From assembly GCF_900187305.1 (NCBI RefSeq), contig NZ_LT906434.1, positions 2,294,001-2,358,000 of the forward strand: a stretch of DNA of 64,000 bases. The letters are read 5' to 3'. A program made the translations under genes and the position numbers. Below the pieces are notes generated by a model that made no database searches, had not been told where the DNA came from, and saw nothing but the letters and a program-made list of their open reading frames with translations. Positions 27,376 through 37,027 of this stretch are shown piece after piece. Origin of the DNA: Neisseria zoodegmatis (GTDB taxonomy: Bacteria > Pseudomonadota > Gammaproteobacteria > Burkholderiales > Neisseriaceae). Numbering within the stretch: the first letter of the stretch is position 1; each line of letters opens with the position of its first letter.

Positions 27376-28947
27376 TTATCCGAATACGGTGCGTAAAACC
27401 AAGAAACACACCACAGACAATACGGCCGCTGCCGGTAAAGTAATCACCCAAGCCAAACCAATGGGTTTCATCAATGCCCAGTTGGCGTTGCGGTTTACCA
27501 AACCGATACCCAAAACCGCGCCAACCAAGATATGCGTGCTCGACACCGGCAAGCCCATCAGAGAAGCCAACATCACCACCGATGCCGCTGCCAATTCAGC
27601 AGCAAAACCGGAAGAAGGATGCATTTCCGCCAAGCTGGTACCTACGGTTTGAATCACTTCTTTACCGATAAACCACAGGCCGACGATCAAAGCAATACCA
27701 AAAGTCAGCATGGCCACGGGCGGAACGGGAGCTTGTGCACCGACATCACCGGTACGCAATACATCCATAATGGCGGCAAACGGGCCGATGGCGTTGGCAA
27801 TATCGTTGGCACCATGGCTGAAGGCAAAACCGGCAGCGGTAAACACCTGCATCCAACTAAAGATCAGGAAAGTAGATTTCGCCAAGTCTTTGCGTTTGAG
27901 CGTTTTGGCATAGATAAAGGTTGCCATCCAAATCGCCGCACCAATCATGAAGATGGTCAGGAAACTACCCACATTGCTCATGCCCAATTCCAGATTTTTC
28001 AAGCCTTTGAAAATAAGCATGGCCGCAATCATCATCCCGCCTAACGAGGCAATAATCGGCACCCATGAATGCAGGGCTTTGTAGGCATCGATGCTGTTTT
28101 TGCGGTTATCGATTTCATACAGGCCTTTGTAGTATGAAGACTCAAGCTCGTTCGGATCTAAATCAGACTCGCCGTAAATCTGCGCATCACGCGCCATAGC
28201 GGTGGCGCATTCAATTTTTGCAGCTTCGTCCAAGCCTTCGAAATACAAACGGTGTTGAGTTTTATAAGCTTTTTTCTCTTGCTTGATGGATTTCAGATTT
28301 TCTTCGGCTTCGGTGTTGTAATCCAAAACGTGTTTTTTAATTTGGGAAAACAAAACGTATGAAACCAAGCCGCCAAGCACAGGGGAAAGCACCCACGAAA
28401 TCGCAATTTCGGCGATATTGTCCCATTGAACCAGCGCAAACGAACTCGCTCCGCCGCTGCTTACCACGCCCAAACACAATGCGCTGCCGACAATACCGCC
28501 GATGATGGCGTGGGTTGTGGATACCGGCAGGCCTTTTTTCGTAGCAAACAGCAGCCACAAAGCGGCAGCCAACAGAGCCGACATCATAATGTACACAAAC
28601 TGCATCGGCTCCAAATTCATCTGATTCAGATCGATAATGCCTTTGCGGATGGTATCGGTAACCTGTCCGCCGGCAATCACCGCCCCGCTCACTTCAAAAA
28701 TCGCGGCAATAATCAACGCTTGGGGAATCGTCAACGTACCTGCACCCACGCTGGTGCCGAACGAGTTCGCCACATCGTTACCGCCGATGTTGAACGCCAT
28801 AAACACACCAAAAAAAGTGGCCAACAGAAACAGCATGGTATGGTTTTGGTTGGTATAGCCCAAACCCCAGAAAATAAAATAGCCGACCATGCCCAACAGC
28901 AAGGCGGCAAATGCAAGGTTGATTTTCTGTATAGATGGTGAGTTCAT
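27376..28947 (-). CDS. pit: PiT family inorganic phosphate transporter
   Basis: 523 residues from the ATG at 28947 (distant GAGG); upstream codons to 29025 are in frame but unlike the family. Ten or so membrane helices. The duplicated PiT signatures are clear: [21 protein letters not shown] and [17 protein letters not shown], and the second halves [13 protein letters not shown] and [14 protein letters not shown] hydrophilic loop (~225-310) divides the halves. It imports phosphate, driven by protons or sodium. No PhoU-like partner is adjacent. Confidence 0.93.
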   Translation of the reverse strand: MNSPSIQKINLAFAALLLGMVGYFIFWGLGYTNQNHTMLFLLATFFGVFMAFNIGGNDVANSFGTSVGAGTLTIPQALIIAAIFEVSGAVIAGGQVTDTIRKGIIDLNQMNLEPMQFVYIMMSALLAAALWLLFATKKGLPVSTTHAIIGGIVGSALCLGVVSSGGASSFALVQWDNIAEIAISWVLSPVLGGLVSYVLFSQIKKHVLDYNTEAEENLKSIKQEKKAYKTQHRLYFEGLDEAAKIECATAMARDAQIYGESDLDPNELESSYYKGLYEIDNRKNSIDAYKALHSWVPIIASLGGMMIAAMLIFKGLKNLELGMSNVGSFLTIFMIGAAIWMATFIYAKTLKRKDLAKSTFLIFSWMQVFTAAGFAFSHGANDIANAIGPFAAIMDVLRTGDVGAQAPVPPVAMLTFGIALIVGLWFIGKEVIQTVGTSLAEMHPSSGFAAELAAASVVMLASLMGLPVSSTHILVGAVLGIGLVNRNANWALMKPIGLAWVITLPAAAVLSVVCFLVLRTVFG

Positions 28948-29172
28948 GAAATGGTGAACCTCGTTGTTTACATTAAAAATGAACGGGATAATAACCGCTG
29001 TAAATAACTTTCGCCTGCGTACCACACGGACACGCCCGCAACATTTTTTACACTACTATTATAAAGATATTGCCGCATGCCGTCATGCAAATACTTTATT
29101 GGAATTTCTATCGGCCTCATTATCTATTTAACAAAATAACGCTACAATAAGATTTTTTCAGACGGCCTCATC

Positions 29173-30276
29173 ATGGATTCCCAACTTTATATCGGTTTGA
29201 TGTCCGGCACCAGCATGGACGGTGTCGATGCCGTGCTGGTACGCATGAACGGCAACCGCTGGCTGGCAGCCGAAGCCCATGCGTTCACGCCTTATCCCGG
29301 CCGTCTGAAACAAGATTTGCTGGCGCTGCAAAATACCGGCTTTAACGAGCTGCATAACAGCATGATGCTGGCACAAGAATTAAGCCGGCTATATGCCGAA
29401 ACCGTGCACAAACTGCTGGACTCATGCCGTCTGAACCCCAAACAGATTACCGCAATCGGCTGCCACGGCCAAACCGTGCGCCACGCTCCCGAATCGGGAT
29501 ACAGCATACAACTGGCCAACCTGCCCCTTCTGGCCGAACTGACCGACATCATGACCATCGGCGACTTCCGCAGCCGCGACATCGCTGCAGGCGGGCAAGG
29601 CGCTCCGTTGGTTCCCGCCTTTCATCAGGCCTTATTTCAAAGCGATACCGAAACCCGCGTTGTGTTAAACATCGGCGGCATTGCCAACATCAGCGTGCTC
29701 CCGCCGCACCAACCCGCCTTCGGATTCGACACCGGCCCCGGCAATATGCTGATGGACGCTTGGGTTCAGCATATATGGCAGCAGCCGTATGATGAAAACG
29801 GCAGCAAAGCTGCTCAAGGCCAAGTGCTGTCGTCGCTTTTAGAAGAATTACTCGACCATCCCTACTTTTCGCAACCTTATCCCAAAAGCACAGGGCGCGA
29901 ACTGTTTTCCCTGCCGTGGCTGCTGCCGCGTCTTTCAGACGGCCTCAACCCTCACGACGTATTGAAAACCCTGCTCGAATACACATCGCAAAGCATTTTC
30001 GATGCCGTTGCCTATGCCGCTCCTCAAGCAAGCCATATTTTTGTGTGCGGCGGCGGCATACAAAACTCAGCCTTAATGGCCAGCCTTGAGCAACGCTTCT
30101 CCAACACCCCAATCAATCTTCACAGCAGCCATGCCTTGAATTTACACCCTCAATGGATGGAAGCTGCCGCATTCGGCTGGCTCGCCGCCTGCTGGGTCAA
30201 CCGCGTTCCCAGCAACCCTTACCACGCCACGGGAGCGGGCAAGCCCTGTATTTTGGGTGCGGGTTATTATCCTTAA
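29173..30276 (+). CDS. anmK: Anhydro-N-acetylmuramic acid kinase
   Basis: 367 residues. AnmK opens and phosphorylates 1,6-anhydro-MurNAc released in murein turnover, feeding peptidoglycan recycling. It has the N-terminal ATP-site GLMSGTSMDGVDAVLVRM, GCHGQTVRHAP, TIGDFRSRDIAAGGQGAPLVP and FDTGPGNMLMDAW. A DUS overlaps the region just upstream of the ATG, and two more are translated (GRLKQD and RLSDGLNPHD). No murQ is adjacent. Confidence 0.96.
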   Translation: MDSQLYIGLMSGTSMDGVDAVLVRMNGNRWLAAEAHAFTPYPGRLKQDLLALQNTGFNELHNSMMLAQELSRLYAETVHKLLDSCRLNPKQITAIGCHGQTVRHAPESGYSIQLANLPLLAELTDIMTIGDFRSRDIAAGGQGAPLVPAFHQALFQSDTETRVVLNIGGIANISVLPPHQPAFGFDTGPGNMLMDAWVQHIWQQPYDENGSKAAQGQVLSSLLEELLDHPYFSQPYPKSTGRELFSLPWLLPRLSDGLNPHDVLKTLLEYTSQSIFDAVAYAAPQASHIFVCGGGIQNSALMASLEQRFSNTPINLHSSHALNLHPQWMEAAAFGWLAACWVNRVPSNPYHATGAGKPCILGAGYYP

Positions 30277-30288
30277 CACGCAGGCTTT

Positions 30289-30906
30289 TCAATCCAAACT
30301 TGAGGCCGTCTGAAAAGGCGGCACGACCAAGCCCAATGTTTTCAGCAATTCCACCGTTTCAAACACAGGCAGCCCCATCACGCCGGTAAAGCTGCCGGAA
30401 AGATTTTGTACAAACATTCCGCCCAGCCCCTGAATACCATAGGCACCTGCTTTGTCCATCGGTTCCCCGCTGGCAATGTAAGCGCGGATTTCTTCATCTT
30501 CCAAAGGCTTAAACACCACATCGCTCTGCTGCATCAGCGCATGGGTTTTGCCTTGCCAATAAACGCACACAGCCGTCAGCACCTGATGCGTCGTGCCGGA
30601 CAAACTCTTCAACATTGCAAAAGCATCCTCAGCCGATTCGGGCTTGCCCAAAATATGATTGTGCAAAGCCACCGTCGTATCAGCACTCAAAAGCGGATAT
30701 TCGGGCGCAAACGGATATTGCCCCTGCCAATGGGCAACGGCCGCAGCGTTTTTTTCAAAAGCCATACGCGCCACATAAGCCGCCGCCGACTCATGCAAAT
30801 ACGGCGTTTCATCAATTTCAGCGGGCAAACGGGCAATGCGGTAGCCTAAGTTTTCCAAAATTTCGCGACGGCGCGGGCTTCCCGAAGCCAGATAAAGCGT
30901 ATTCAT
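30289..30906 (-). CDS. maf: Maf family nucleotide pyrophosphatase
   Basis: 205 residues from the ATG at 30906 with AGGGGA upstream. The ATG overlaps the stop of the upstream SDR gene (ATGA), so the two are translationally coupled. Motifs: LYLASGSPRRREILENLG at the N-terminus, SADTTVALHNHILGKP (metal/base site) and GAYGIQGLGG. Maf proteins hydrolyse modified or canonical NTPs (m7GTP, dTTP, UTP depending on subfamily). The C-terminus ends in a DUS translated as PFQTASSLD. Confidence 0.92.
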   Translation of the reverse strand: MNTLYLASGSPRRREILENLGYRIARLPAEIDETPYLHESAAAYVARMAFEKNAAAVAHWQGQYPFAPEYPLLSADTTVALHNHILGKPESAEDAFAMLKSLSGTTHQVLTAVCVYWQGKTHALMQQSDVVFKPLEDEEIRAYIASGEPMDKAGAYGIQGLGGMFVQNLSGSFTGVMGLPVFETVELLKTLGLVVPPFQTASSLD

Positions 30907-31745
30907 TTCCCCTGCCCTTCTACCGCCCCGCGTTGCAAACGGTCCAGCAATCTTGTCGGCAACAAACGTTTCAAATACCAAAACAACACCGTAGGGAAAG
31001 TCACCAAATAGCGTGCTTTGGGATTAGGGGCAGTCAACGCCTTCACGCAAATCGCCGCACAGTCCGCCGACGACATCGTAAAAGGCGCGGCATTACCTTC
31101 TTTTTCAAGGCGGTTTAACTGATAGCGGTAGTTTTCAGCATGCACGCTAGCGGCAATATCAATGTGTTCATGCAGTTTCTTCAAAGCATTTTGGCGGAAC
31201 TTAGTGGCAATCGGCCCCGGCTCAACCAAGCTGATAAAAATACCGCTGCCGTGCGTTTCATGGCGCAAGGTATCGCACATGCCTTCCAAGGCGAATTTCG
31301 TACTGTTGTAAGCCCCGCGCCACGGCATGGCGGCAAAGCCCAAAATACTGCTGTTCACCAAAATCCGCCCATGCCCCTGACGGCGGAATACCTTCATCGC
31401 CAGCGTAATGCACTCCCAAGCGCCAAATACATTGGTTTCAAACTGTTCCCGCAACGCTTCACGCGGCACGTCCTCCACCGCCCCCACCTGCCCGTAACCG
31501 GCATTGCAAAACAGCGCATCCAAAGTGCCGCCCGTTTGCTGCATCACCGTATCAAAAGCCGAACGGATGCTTGCACTATCGGCCACATCAAGTTGAAGCG
31601 CATCCGCCAGCCCTTCGGCGCGCAACCGCTCCACATCATGAAGGCTTCGGCAAGACGCAAACACCCTCCAGCCGGCTTGATGCAGTTGTTTGGCCGTATC
31701 GTAGCCGATGCCGCTGGAACACCCCGTTATCAAAATCGTTTTCAT
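30903..31745 (-). CDS. Short-chain dehydrogenase/reductase
   Basis: 280 residues from the ATG at 31745 (AAGAGA upstream). Classical SDR: NAD(P) site TGCSSGIGYDTAK, CNAGYGQVGAVED, catalytic Ser in VNSSILGFAAMP and YxxxK in YNSTKFALEG. The C-terminus (residues ~245-275) has a hydrophobic/basic segment (FWYLKRLLPTRLLDRLQR), seen in SDRs that act on lipids or retinol-like substrates. The substrate is unknown. It precedes and overlaps maf by 4 bp. Confidence 0.88.
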   Translation of the reverse strand: MKTILITGCSSGIGYDTAKQLHQAGWRVFASCRSLHDVERLRAEGLADALQLDVADSASIRSAFDTVMQQTGGTLDALFCNAGYGQVGAVEDVPREALREQFETNVFGAWECITLAMKVFRRQGHGRILVNSSILGFAAMPWRGAYNSTKFALEGMCDTLRHETHGSGIFISLVEPGPIATKFRQNALKKLHEHIDIAASVHAENYRYQLNRLEKEGNAAPFTMSSADCAAICVKALTAPNPKARYLVTFPTVLFWYLKRLLPTRLLDRLQRGAVEGQGK

Positions 31746-31955
31746 TAATTTTCTCTTATCAATCCATGTTGAACATTCCAAACCTGCGCCAGTATATCGC
31801 AATGTTTCAAAATAAAAAGGCGGCTTCCTCATTACGGATATATCCAAGCCAATGTATCGGTACACAATCATGCCACATTTTCACACGGTTTAATCTTGCA
31901 TTATTCTTGCTTCTATCCTCAACCGTATCTATACAAAACCTTCATCCGCATACAA

Positions 31956-31991
31956 TGAGGCCGTCTGAAAATCTCTTTTCAGACGGCCTCA
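31956..31991. terminator. Inverted DUS pair
   Basis: TGAGGCCGTCTGAAAA with its complement (4-nt loop) lies ~20 bp after the stop of the minus-strand gene at 32012 and upstream of the SDR gene. Confidence 0.6.
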
Positions 31992-32011
31992 TCAAAACCG
32001 ATACTACAAAA

Positions 32012-32458
32012 TTACAAACGTTGCACCCTTTGTTTCAGGACGGCGATTTTCTCTTTCAAATGAGTTACACGAGCATGCCACAACATCAATCCCGCAGACA
32101 CAATTAAATATATAGTCAACACAATACCGCCGGTTTGGTAATCACCAAAATCTTTCAACGACACCACGTTACCCGCTCCCGCAATCAGGGAAATGTTCGG
32201 TGCGATGAGAATGGCAAAAATCACACCACACACAACCAAGCAGGCAACCAGCAACAACATTCCCACACGGAAACGCCAGTTTTTAAAACGCGCCAGCACC
32301 AAGCCTATTCCAAACAGTACCGCTCCGACCACAGAAAACACCAGCAATGCCGACCATTTATCTACCACCGTCTGCGTCGAAATAAACGACGTCAAACCAA
32401 ACATATAAAAACAAAATAATGCACCAGAGTAAAATATCACACTTAAAAAACTACGCAT
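32012..32458 (-). CDS. Four-helix membrane protein, unknown
   Basis: 148 residues with four hydrophobic segments (about 7-25, 38-58, 66-88 and 108-127), then a basic amphipathic tail (THLKEKIAVLKQRVQRL) that may form a short coiled coil. No family is recognised. It overlaps the 3' end of the preceding membrane-protein gene by 8 bp and is probably coupled to it. Confidence 0.65.
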   Translation of the reverse strand: MRSFLSVIFYSGALFCFYMFGLTSFISTQTVVDKWSALLVFSVVGAVLFGIGLVLARFKNWRFRVGMLLLVACLVVCGVIFAILIAPNISLIAGAGNVVSLKDFGDYQTGGIVLTIYLIVSAGLMLWHARVTHLKEKIAVLKQRVQRL

Positions 32459-32840
32459 TACCTATCCCACCGGAAGTTTGAAAATAAAAATGTGTTCGGG
32501 AGCGGAATAAAAAATAAACGATACAGATAAACAATACCGAGCCGTAAAGCAACATCGGCTGCTCGGGAGACACCGTCAAATTAAACACTATTCCTGCCAC
32601 ACCGCACAATACATATAACCACCGCCCCCAATTCAAAGCCTGAAGCATGGCCACGCCTACCACGATATTAATAACAGCCCCCCAACCGTCGGCAACATTG
32701 ATCCCAACCAACAAAGGCATATGGCGAATCACTTCCTGCACATCAGGATGACTGCGGCTTACCGTCATAACCAAAACTGACAATAGCGACATAATAATCA
32801 AAAAATAGGCAAAAACCGTTACAAACATCGGCCGTTTCAT
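32451..32840 (-). CDS. Small membrane protein, unknown
   Basis: 129 residues from the ATG at 32840 (the frame is open to 32876). Four hydrophobic segments. A loop with TVSRSHPDVQEVIRHMP lies between the first two, and NWGRWLYVLCGVAGIVFNL is typical of small uncharacterised neisserial membrane proteins. No clear Shine-Dalgarno. It forms a two-gene unit with the overlapping downstream gene. Confidence 0.6.
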   Translation of the reverse strand: MKRPMFVTVFAYFLIIMSLLSVLVMTVSRSHPDVQEVIRHMPLLVGINVADGWGAVINIVVGVAMLQALNWGRWLYVLCGVAGIVFNLTVSPEQPMLLYGSVLFICIVYFLFRSRTHFYFQTSGGIGNA

Positions 32841-33427
32841 AATTGAACTTATCCAAATCAATACATAATTTAACAAATGTCATTATGCCAAATAAATCAC
32901 ATGCGTGACTATATTTATGATAAACGGTTAAATTAACAGACCGAAATTCACTTTACCTATATTCGAGCAATATTTTTCAGACGGCCTCGCATAGCCGGCA
33001 AAAAATCTAAAATTATAAATTATTTTATATAAAACAATATATTATATTCAGGATTAACTGTCTTATAGAATTTATAGTTTCAAATCGAAACACGGAAAAC
33101 ACTTTTTACACTAAAAATGGCGCTTTCCATTCTTGCAACAAATTTGCAACACGCATTGTGCTAACAATGAGATTTACAGAAAATTTTACCGTCTAAAATC
33201 GAAACAAAATTTACTTAAATTTAACATAAATATACTAAATCAAAGATTTTACGATTCAAAAAAACAGGAAATTTTGGCTATTTTTACAAACCCATCATTT
33301 TGGTCAAGCCCTGCCATACAGATGGGCAAGGAAACAGCTTAACGGTACAAATCTTGATAGCCGCCATCTCGCGCGACATCCACACACTCAGCTAAAATAC
33401 CAAAATTGCCATCCTTACCAACTGCCA
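32841..33427. other. AT-rich intergenic region
   Basis: 587 bp, strongly AT-rich from ~33000 to 33300, with one DUS near 32976. A 69-codon open frame (33133-33342) is Asn/Lys/Ile-rich with no ribosome site and is not accepted. No RNA gene or repeat was recognised; it may hold the yqaA promoter or a small RNA. Confidence 0.4.
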
Positions 33428-33838
33428 ATGGAATTATTCTGGCCTTATCTTGCCCTCGCCTCTTCCTCGTTCACATCAGCCACCATCCTACCCGGCACCT
33501 CAGAGGCCGCTTTTATTTTATTTGTTACCAACCATCCCTCAGCACAAATAGAAGCACTCTTCATCGCCGGTCTATTTAACGGTTTAGGCAGCGTTGTCTC
33601 TTATTTTATGGGGCGATACATACCGCTCCGTAAAAGGCCGTCTGAAAAAATATCCAATCTACTTCAACACTACGGCATTTGGAGCCTACTCTTTGCATGG
33701 CTGCCCATATTAGGAGACGGACTGCCGATTGCTGCCGGCTGGTTAAGACTGAATGCTTGGAAATGCAGCACAATTTTAATTACCGGCAAATTCATACGCT
33801 ACGCCATGTTACTGGCAGGATTGAAATTTTGGATGTAA
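33428..33838 (+). CDS. yqaA: YqaA family DedA-like membrane protein
   Basis: 136 residues, SNARE-associated/DedA superfamily, YqaA subgroup. N-terminal FLGAF-like region (SSSFTSATILPGTSEAAFI), NGLGSVVSYFMGRYIP, and WLPILGDGLPIAAGWLR, the conserved re-entrant loop of the family. DedA proteins act in membrane lipid scrambling or proton-coupled transport; YqaA itself has no firm role. A DUS is translated as KRPSEKIS. Confidence 0.85.
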   Translation: MELFWPYLALASSSFTSATILPGTSEAAFILFVTNHPSAQIEALFIAGLFNGLGSVVSYFMGRYIPLRKRPSEKISNLLQHYGIWSLLFAWLPILGDGLPIAAGWLRLNAWKCSTILITGKFIRYAMLLAGLKFWM

Positions 33839-34059
33839 ATCCATACATCTTCTAAAACCGATATCAGCACATTTCAAAAGGTCATACCTTAAGTCTCTTC
33901 ATATCTAACTAAACTCATAATATCCCATTAATAGAAATCAACAATTTATCTTACTGTTAGGTAAAACCAATCTTAATCTAACAATACCCATCTTCAGGTT
34001 TTCTCTAGCAGGAAAATACCGTAAGATGCCGTCTGAAAACACATTGTCAGGATACCTAC

Positions 34060-35073
34060 ATGCCACGCTTCCTTCCCGAGCCCACCAAACCCCATTCTCA
34101 CCAACAAAAAACCGCCGTACTGCTACTCAACCTAGGAACGCCCGAAGCACCAACCGCCGAAGCTGTCCGCCCATATTTACGCGACTTTCTCTCAGATAAA
34201 CGCGTGGTAGAACTCCCCGGACTGCTTTGGCAGCCGATATTGCGCGGGTTGGTACTGACACTGCGCCCCCAAAAAAGCGCTCACGGTTATCAAAAAGCAT
34301 GGCTGCCTGAAGGTTCCCCATTGGCCGTTTATACCCAAAAACAAGCAGAATTGTTGGCCGAAAACCTACCTAATGTTATCGTGCGCCACGCCATGACCTA
34401 CGGCTCACCGAGCGCAACTCAAGTTTTAAGCGAATTAAAAGCACAAGGCGTAACCCAAGTGTTGGCCATTCCCCTTTATCCGCAATACGCCGCCTCAAGC
34501 ACAGGCGCCGCACTGGATAAAATATTTGAAGTGTTGCTTAAACAGAGAAATCAAATAAGCCTCCGCACCGTTTCCCGCTTTTATGACAACGCACACTATA
34601 TCGATGCCATGAAACAGCAAGTAGAAGCCTTTTGGTCACATCATGGCCGCGGAGAAAAGCTGATGCTAAGTTTTCACGGTATTCCGCAAAAAAACCATGA
34701 TCAAGGCGATCCCTATCTCCACGAATGCCATCAAACCGCCGAATTATTAGCCGACGCCTTGTCACTTACAAAAAGTGATTACATCGTGTCCTTTCAAAGC
34801 CAATTCGGCAAAGCAAAGTGGATAGGCCCAAGCACGCAAAACCTATTTGACGAACTCCCAAAACAAGGCATAACCAAACTAGACGTTTTCTGCCCCGGCT
34901 TTGTCAGCGACTGCTTAGAAACCATGGAGGAAATCGCCATCGCAGGTAGAGAGCAGTTTCACGCAGCCGGCGGCCAGCAATATCAATACATACCTTGTTT
35001 GAACACCCACCCTGCATGGATTAACGCTTTAACCAATATAGCCAAACAAAATATTCAAGGTTGGAACCATTAA
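34060..35073 (+). CDS. hemH: Ferrochelatase
   Basis: 337 residues. It inserts Fe2+ into protoporphyrin IX, the last step of haem synthesis. N-terminal VLLLNLGTPEAPTAEAVRPYL, the iron-binding His in LSFHGIPQKN, and the conserved Glu region PGFVSDCLETMEEI are all present. AGGA precedes the ATG. A DUS lies at 34026. It supplies haem to the cbb3 oxidase, in parallel with haem imported by HpuAB. erpA follows after 146 bp. Confidence 0.96.
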   Translation: MPRFLPEPTKPHSHQQKTAVLLLNLGTPEAPTAEAVRPYLRDFLSDKRVVELPGLLWQPILRGLVLTLRPQKSAHGYQKAWLPEGSPLAVYTQKQAELLAENLPNVIVRHAMTYGSPSATQVLSELKAQGVTQVLAIPLYPQYAASSTGAALDKIFEVLLKQRNQISLRTVSRFYDNAHYIDAMKQQVEAFWSHHGRGEKLMLSFHGIPQKNHDQGDPYLHECHQTAELLADALSLTKSDYIVSFQSQFGKAKWIGPSTQNLFDELPKQGITKLDVFCPGFVSDCLETMEEIAIAGREQFHAAGGQQYQYIPCLNTHPAWINALTNIAKQNIQGWNH

Positions 35074-35219
35074 ACCGTTTTCAGACGGCCAGAATAACAT
35101 CTTGCTGTTTTCAAAGACCCCTATTGAATTTATACTAAACAGCCTAAATTTAGATGAGTAATACAGCTCGCTCGAGCAACGAAACACACCATCACAAGCA
35201 TTTGTAAAGGAATAGAATC

Positions 35220-35558
35220 ATGTCAGAAGAAACCCCGATTATCTTCACAGAAAGCTGCTGTGCAAAAGTAGCCGATTTGATCGCAGAAGAAAACAATCCC
35301 GATTTAAAACTACGTGTCTTCGTTAATGGAGGTGGCTGCTCAGGCTTTCAATACGGCTTCACTTTCGACGAAATCAAAAATGATGACGACTTTGAAATTG
35401 AAAAAAACGGCCTGACTTTCTTAGTCGATCCGATGAGCTATCAATACTTGGTAGGCGCAGAAATCGACTATACTGAAAGCTTGCAAGGCTCACAATTCGT
35501 CATCCGTAATCCCAATGCCACCACGACCTGTGGCTGTGGCTCTTCTTTTTCAGTCTAA
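35220..35558 (+). CDS. erpA: ErpA, A-type iron-sulfur carrier
   Basis: 112 residues. HesB/IscA fold with the three conserved cysteines: one in [13 protein letters not shown] (~39-51) and two in [11 protein letters not shown] at the C-terminus. The [17 protein letters not shown] start fits ErpA. It delivers Fe-S clusters to target enzymes. AAAGGA lies before the ATG. A GC-rich hairpin (CAGGCGACC with GGCCGCCTG, ~35587-35612) follows. Confidence 0.93.
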   Translation: MSEETPIIFTESCCAKVADLIAEENNPDLKLRVFVNGGGCSGFQYGFTFDEIKNDDDFEIEKNGLTFLVDPMSYQYLVGAEIDYTESLQGSQFVIRNPNATTTCGCGSSFSV

Positions 35559-35941
35559 ACAGCTACTAAAATTGAGACAAAATAACAGGCGACCTGGTAA
35601 AAAAGGCCGCCTGCTATTTATAAAGCAGCGAGAAAGAGCATTCTGACGAAAAACTGCCTACAAACTTCCTAGCTCGCCTTTCAAGCTGTCTGCAAATAAA
35701 AAATTTACATCTTGATAAAGACATAATTTATAATTATGCGACCCTTTTAAAAAATTCAAAAATCATAAAATTTTAATTTTTTTTAGTTTAATACCCGTTT
35801 GTATGTAAGCTATCGTAAATTTTTACCGCTTAGATACATTTAACTGACAAAAATCAGTTAATAGCATACCCTTATTCTCCGATATTTAAGAATCGGGTTT
35901 AACCAAAGAAATTGCCTTTGGTAATTTTGCGACTACACAAC
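35559..35941. other. erpA to zinc-ribbon gene intergenic region
   Basis: 383 bp. After the erpA hairpin (~35587-35612) comes a very AT-rich stretch (35690-35840) likely to contain the promoter of the next gene. No gene was seen. Confidence 0.45.
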
Positions 35942-35989
35942 ATGAACAACAAATCCGAAATTCCACAGCAAGACTTTACGGAAGAATAA
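35942..35989 (+). CDS. Possible 15-codon leader ORF
   Basis: ATG AAC AAC AAA ... GAA TAA encodes MNNKSEIPQQDFTEE. Its stop overlaps the next start (TAATG). The geometry allows translational coupling, but no ribosome site precedes this ATG, so it is a weak call. Confidence 0.25.
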   Translation: MNNKSEIPQQDFTEE

Positions 35990-36657
35990 TGCAGAATCAA
36001 AAATTGTATGATGTCTACGTGTCTTATCCTCCCGGCGTAGACAAAGAAAGAATCAATGCTTGCCTTCTCGATAATTTACCCGAGAATGAGGCCAATGACT
36101 TAATTCAAGCATTGGCCGAACGGCCTCAAGCTATCATTGCTGAAAACTGCACCAAAGACGAGCGTGAAAATGCACAGCATTATTTCAGCTATCTAGGCTT
36201 AGATGTGATTATCCGTCATTCACTCGAATTATTGCCGGATGAAAATGAGGATGAAGAAGAAGTAAAAAAAATCGTCGATCAATGCCCAGTTTGCCGAACC
36301 ATAATAGAAAATCCGGAAGATACCCCCGAATGCCCGACCTGTCGCTTACACTTCTCTTCTGCAACCGAAGCAGTAATACAGCGTAAACGAATAGAATGGG
36401 AAGAAAAAGTAGCTTTCCAACATAAAAAACAACAGGAAATCGCTTTAAAACTCCACCTTGAACAGCAAGCAGAAGAGAAACGCTTGCGTAAACAAATTAG
36501 AGCGGAGCTGGAAGAAAAACTTGAACGGGAACTCGGCCGACCAAGCTGGAAATCTTTTTTAAAAGGACGTAAAGCTTTATTGTTAGTTGTATTTATTTTG
36601 CTTATCGGACTTATTTTAATTGGCGCCGGCTACTTTCTTGCACGCTTTATGAAATAA
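35989..36657 (+). CDS. Zinc-ribbon, coiled-coil, tail-anchored membrane protein
   Basis: 222 residues, no family recognised. Residues 1-80 form an α/β domain (VYVSYPPGVDKERINACLL). An acidic run (LLPDENEDEEEVKK) is followed by a four-Cys zinc ribbon (CPVC at ~99 and CPTC at ~114). A long charged helix (~128-185, rich in Glu/Lys/Gln) is probably coiled coil, and one C-terminal membrane helix (~198-218) ends the protein. It is presumably an inner-membrane protein with a cytoplasmic body. GGAAGA lies just before the ATG. Confidence 0.75.
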   Translation: MQNQKLYDVYVSYPPGVDKERINACLLDNLPENEANDLIQALAERPQAIIAENCTKDERENAQHYFSYLGLDVIIRHSLELLPDENEDEEEVKKIVDQCPVCRTIIENPEDTPECPTCRLHFSSATEAVIQRKRIEWEEKVAFQHKKQQEIALKLHLEQQAEEKRLRKQIRAELEEKLERELGRPSWKSFLKGRKALLLVVFILLIGLILIGAGYFLARFMK

Positions 36658-36672
36658 ATTACGAAATCAAAC

Positions 36673-36722
36673 AAAAAAGCTCTAAACTTCAATAGAATCA
36701 ATCTATTAGTTTAGAGCTTTTT
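36673..36722 (+). terminator. Terminator of the zinc-ribbon gene
   Basis: AAAAAGCTCTAAACT and AGTTTAGAGCTTTTT arms with an inner loop, followed by T-rich DNA. Confidence 0.82.
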
Positions 36723-36950
36723 ATATACTGAAAATTAGTTATGCCGCACATAAATTTTGTTTCGCTATGGAGTTACCCGCCTTAGATCGAAGAGATCGAC
36801 TTTATAAGCCACTGAATTGATTAATCTTACACGCTTTCTCGACCACTTTTACTTGTTTGCGACCATATCACAAATAAACTCATCCGCCTTATCCCATACA
36901 ATGTACAAACAAATAGATATGAGATAGATTATGAGTTCTAAAAACAAAAA

Positions 36951-36980
36951 GCTGAATCCTAATAACCCAAGGATTCAGCC
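36951..36980 (-). terminator. Terminator of fimV/tspA
   Basis: GCTGAATCCT and AGGATTCAGC with a 9-nt loop; on the minus strand it is followed by TTTTTGTTTTT, about 50 bp after the fimV stop. Confidence 0.82.
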
Positions 36981-37027
36981 TTTCATGTCGTTTGTAAAAC
37001 TATTGCATATTGAATAAACAGATAAGT

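Larger units (their letters stand above)
36658..37027. other. Intergenic region with two terminators
   Basis: 370 bp between converging genes, containing the two terminators listed separately. No open frame is convincing. Confidence 0.5.

Noticed and set aside
33133..33342. 69-codon frame in the AT-rich gap
   Set aside because: Low-complexity Asn/Lys/Ile-rich, no Shine-Dalgarno, no recognisable domain.
35100..35150. erpA promoter with TATACT at 35131
   Set aside because: No acceptable -35 at 16-18 bp; left uncalled.
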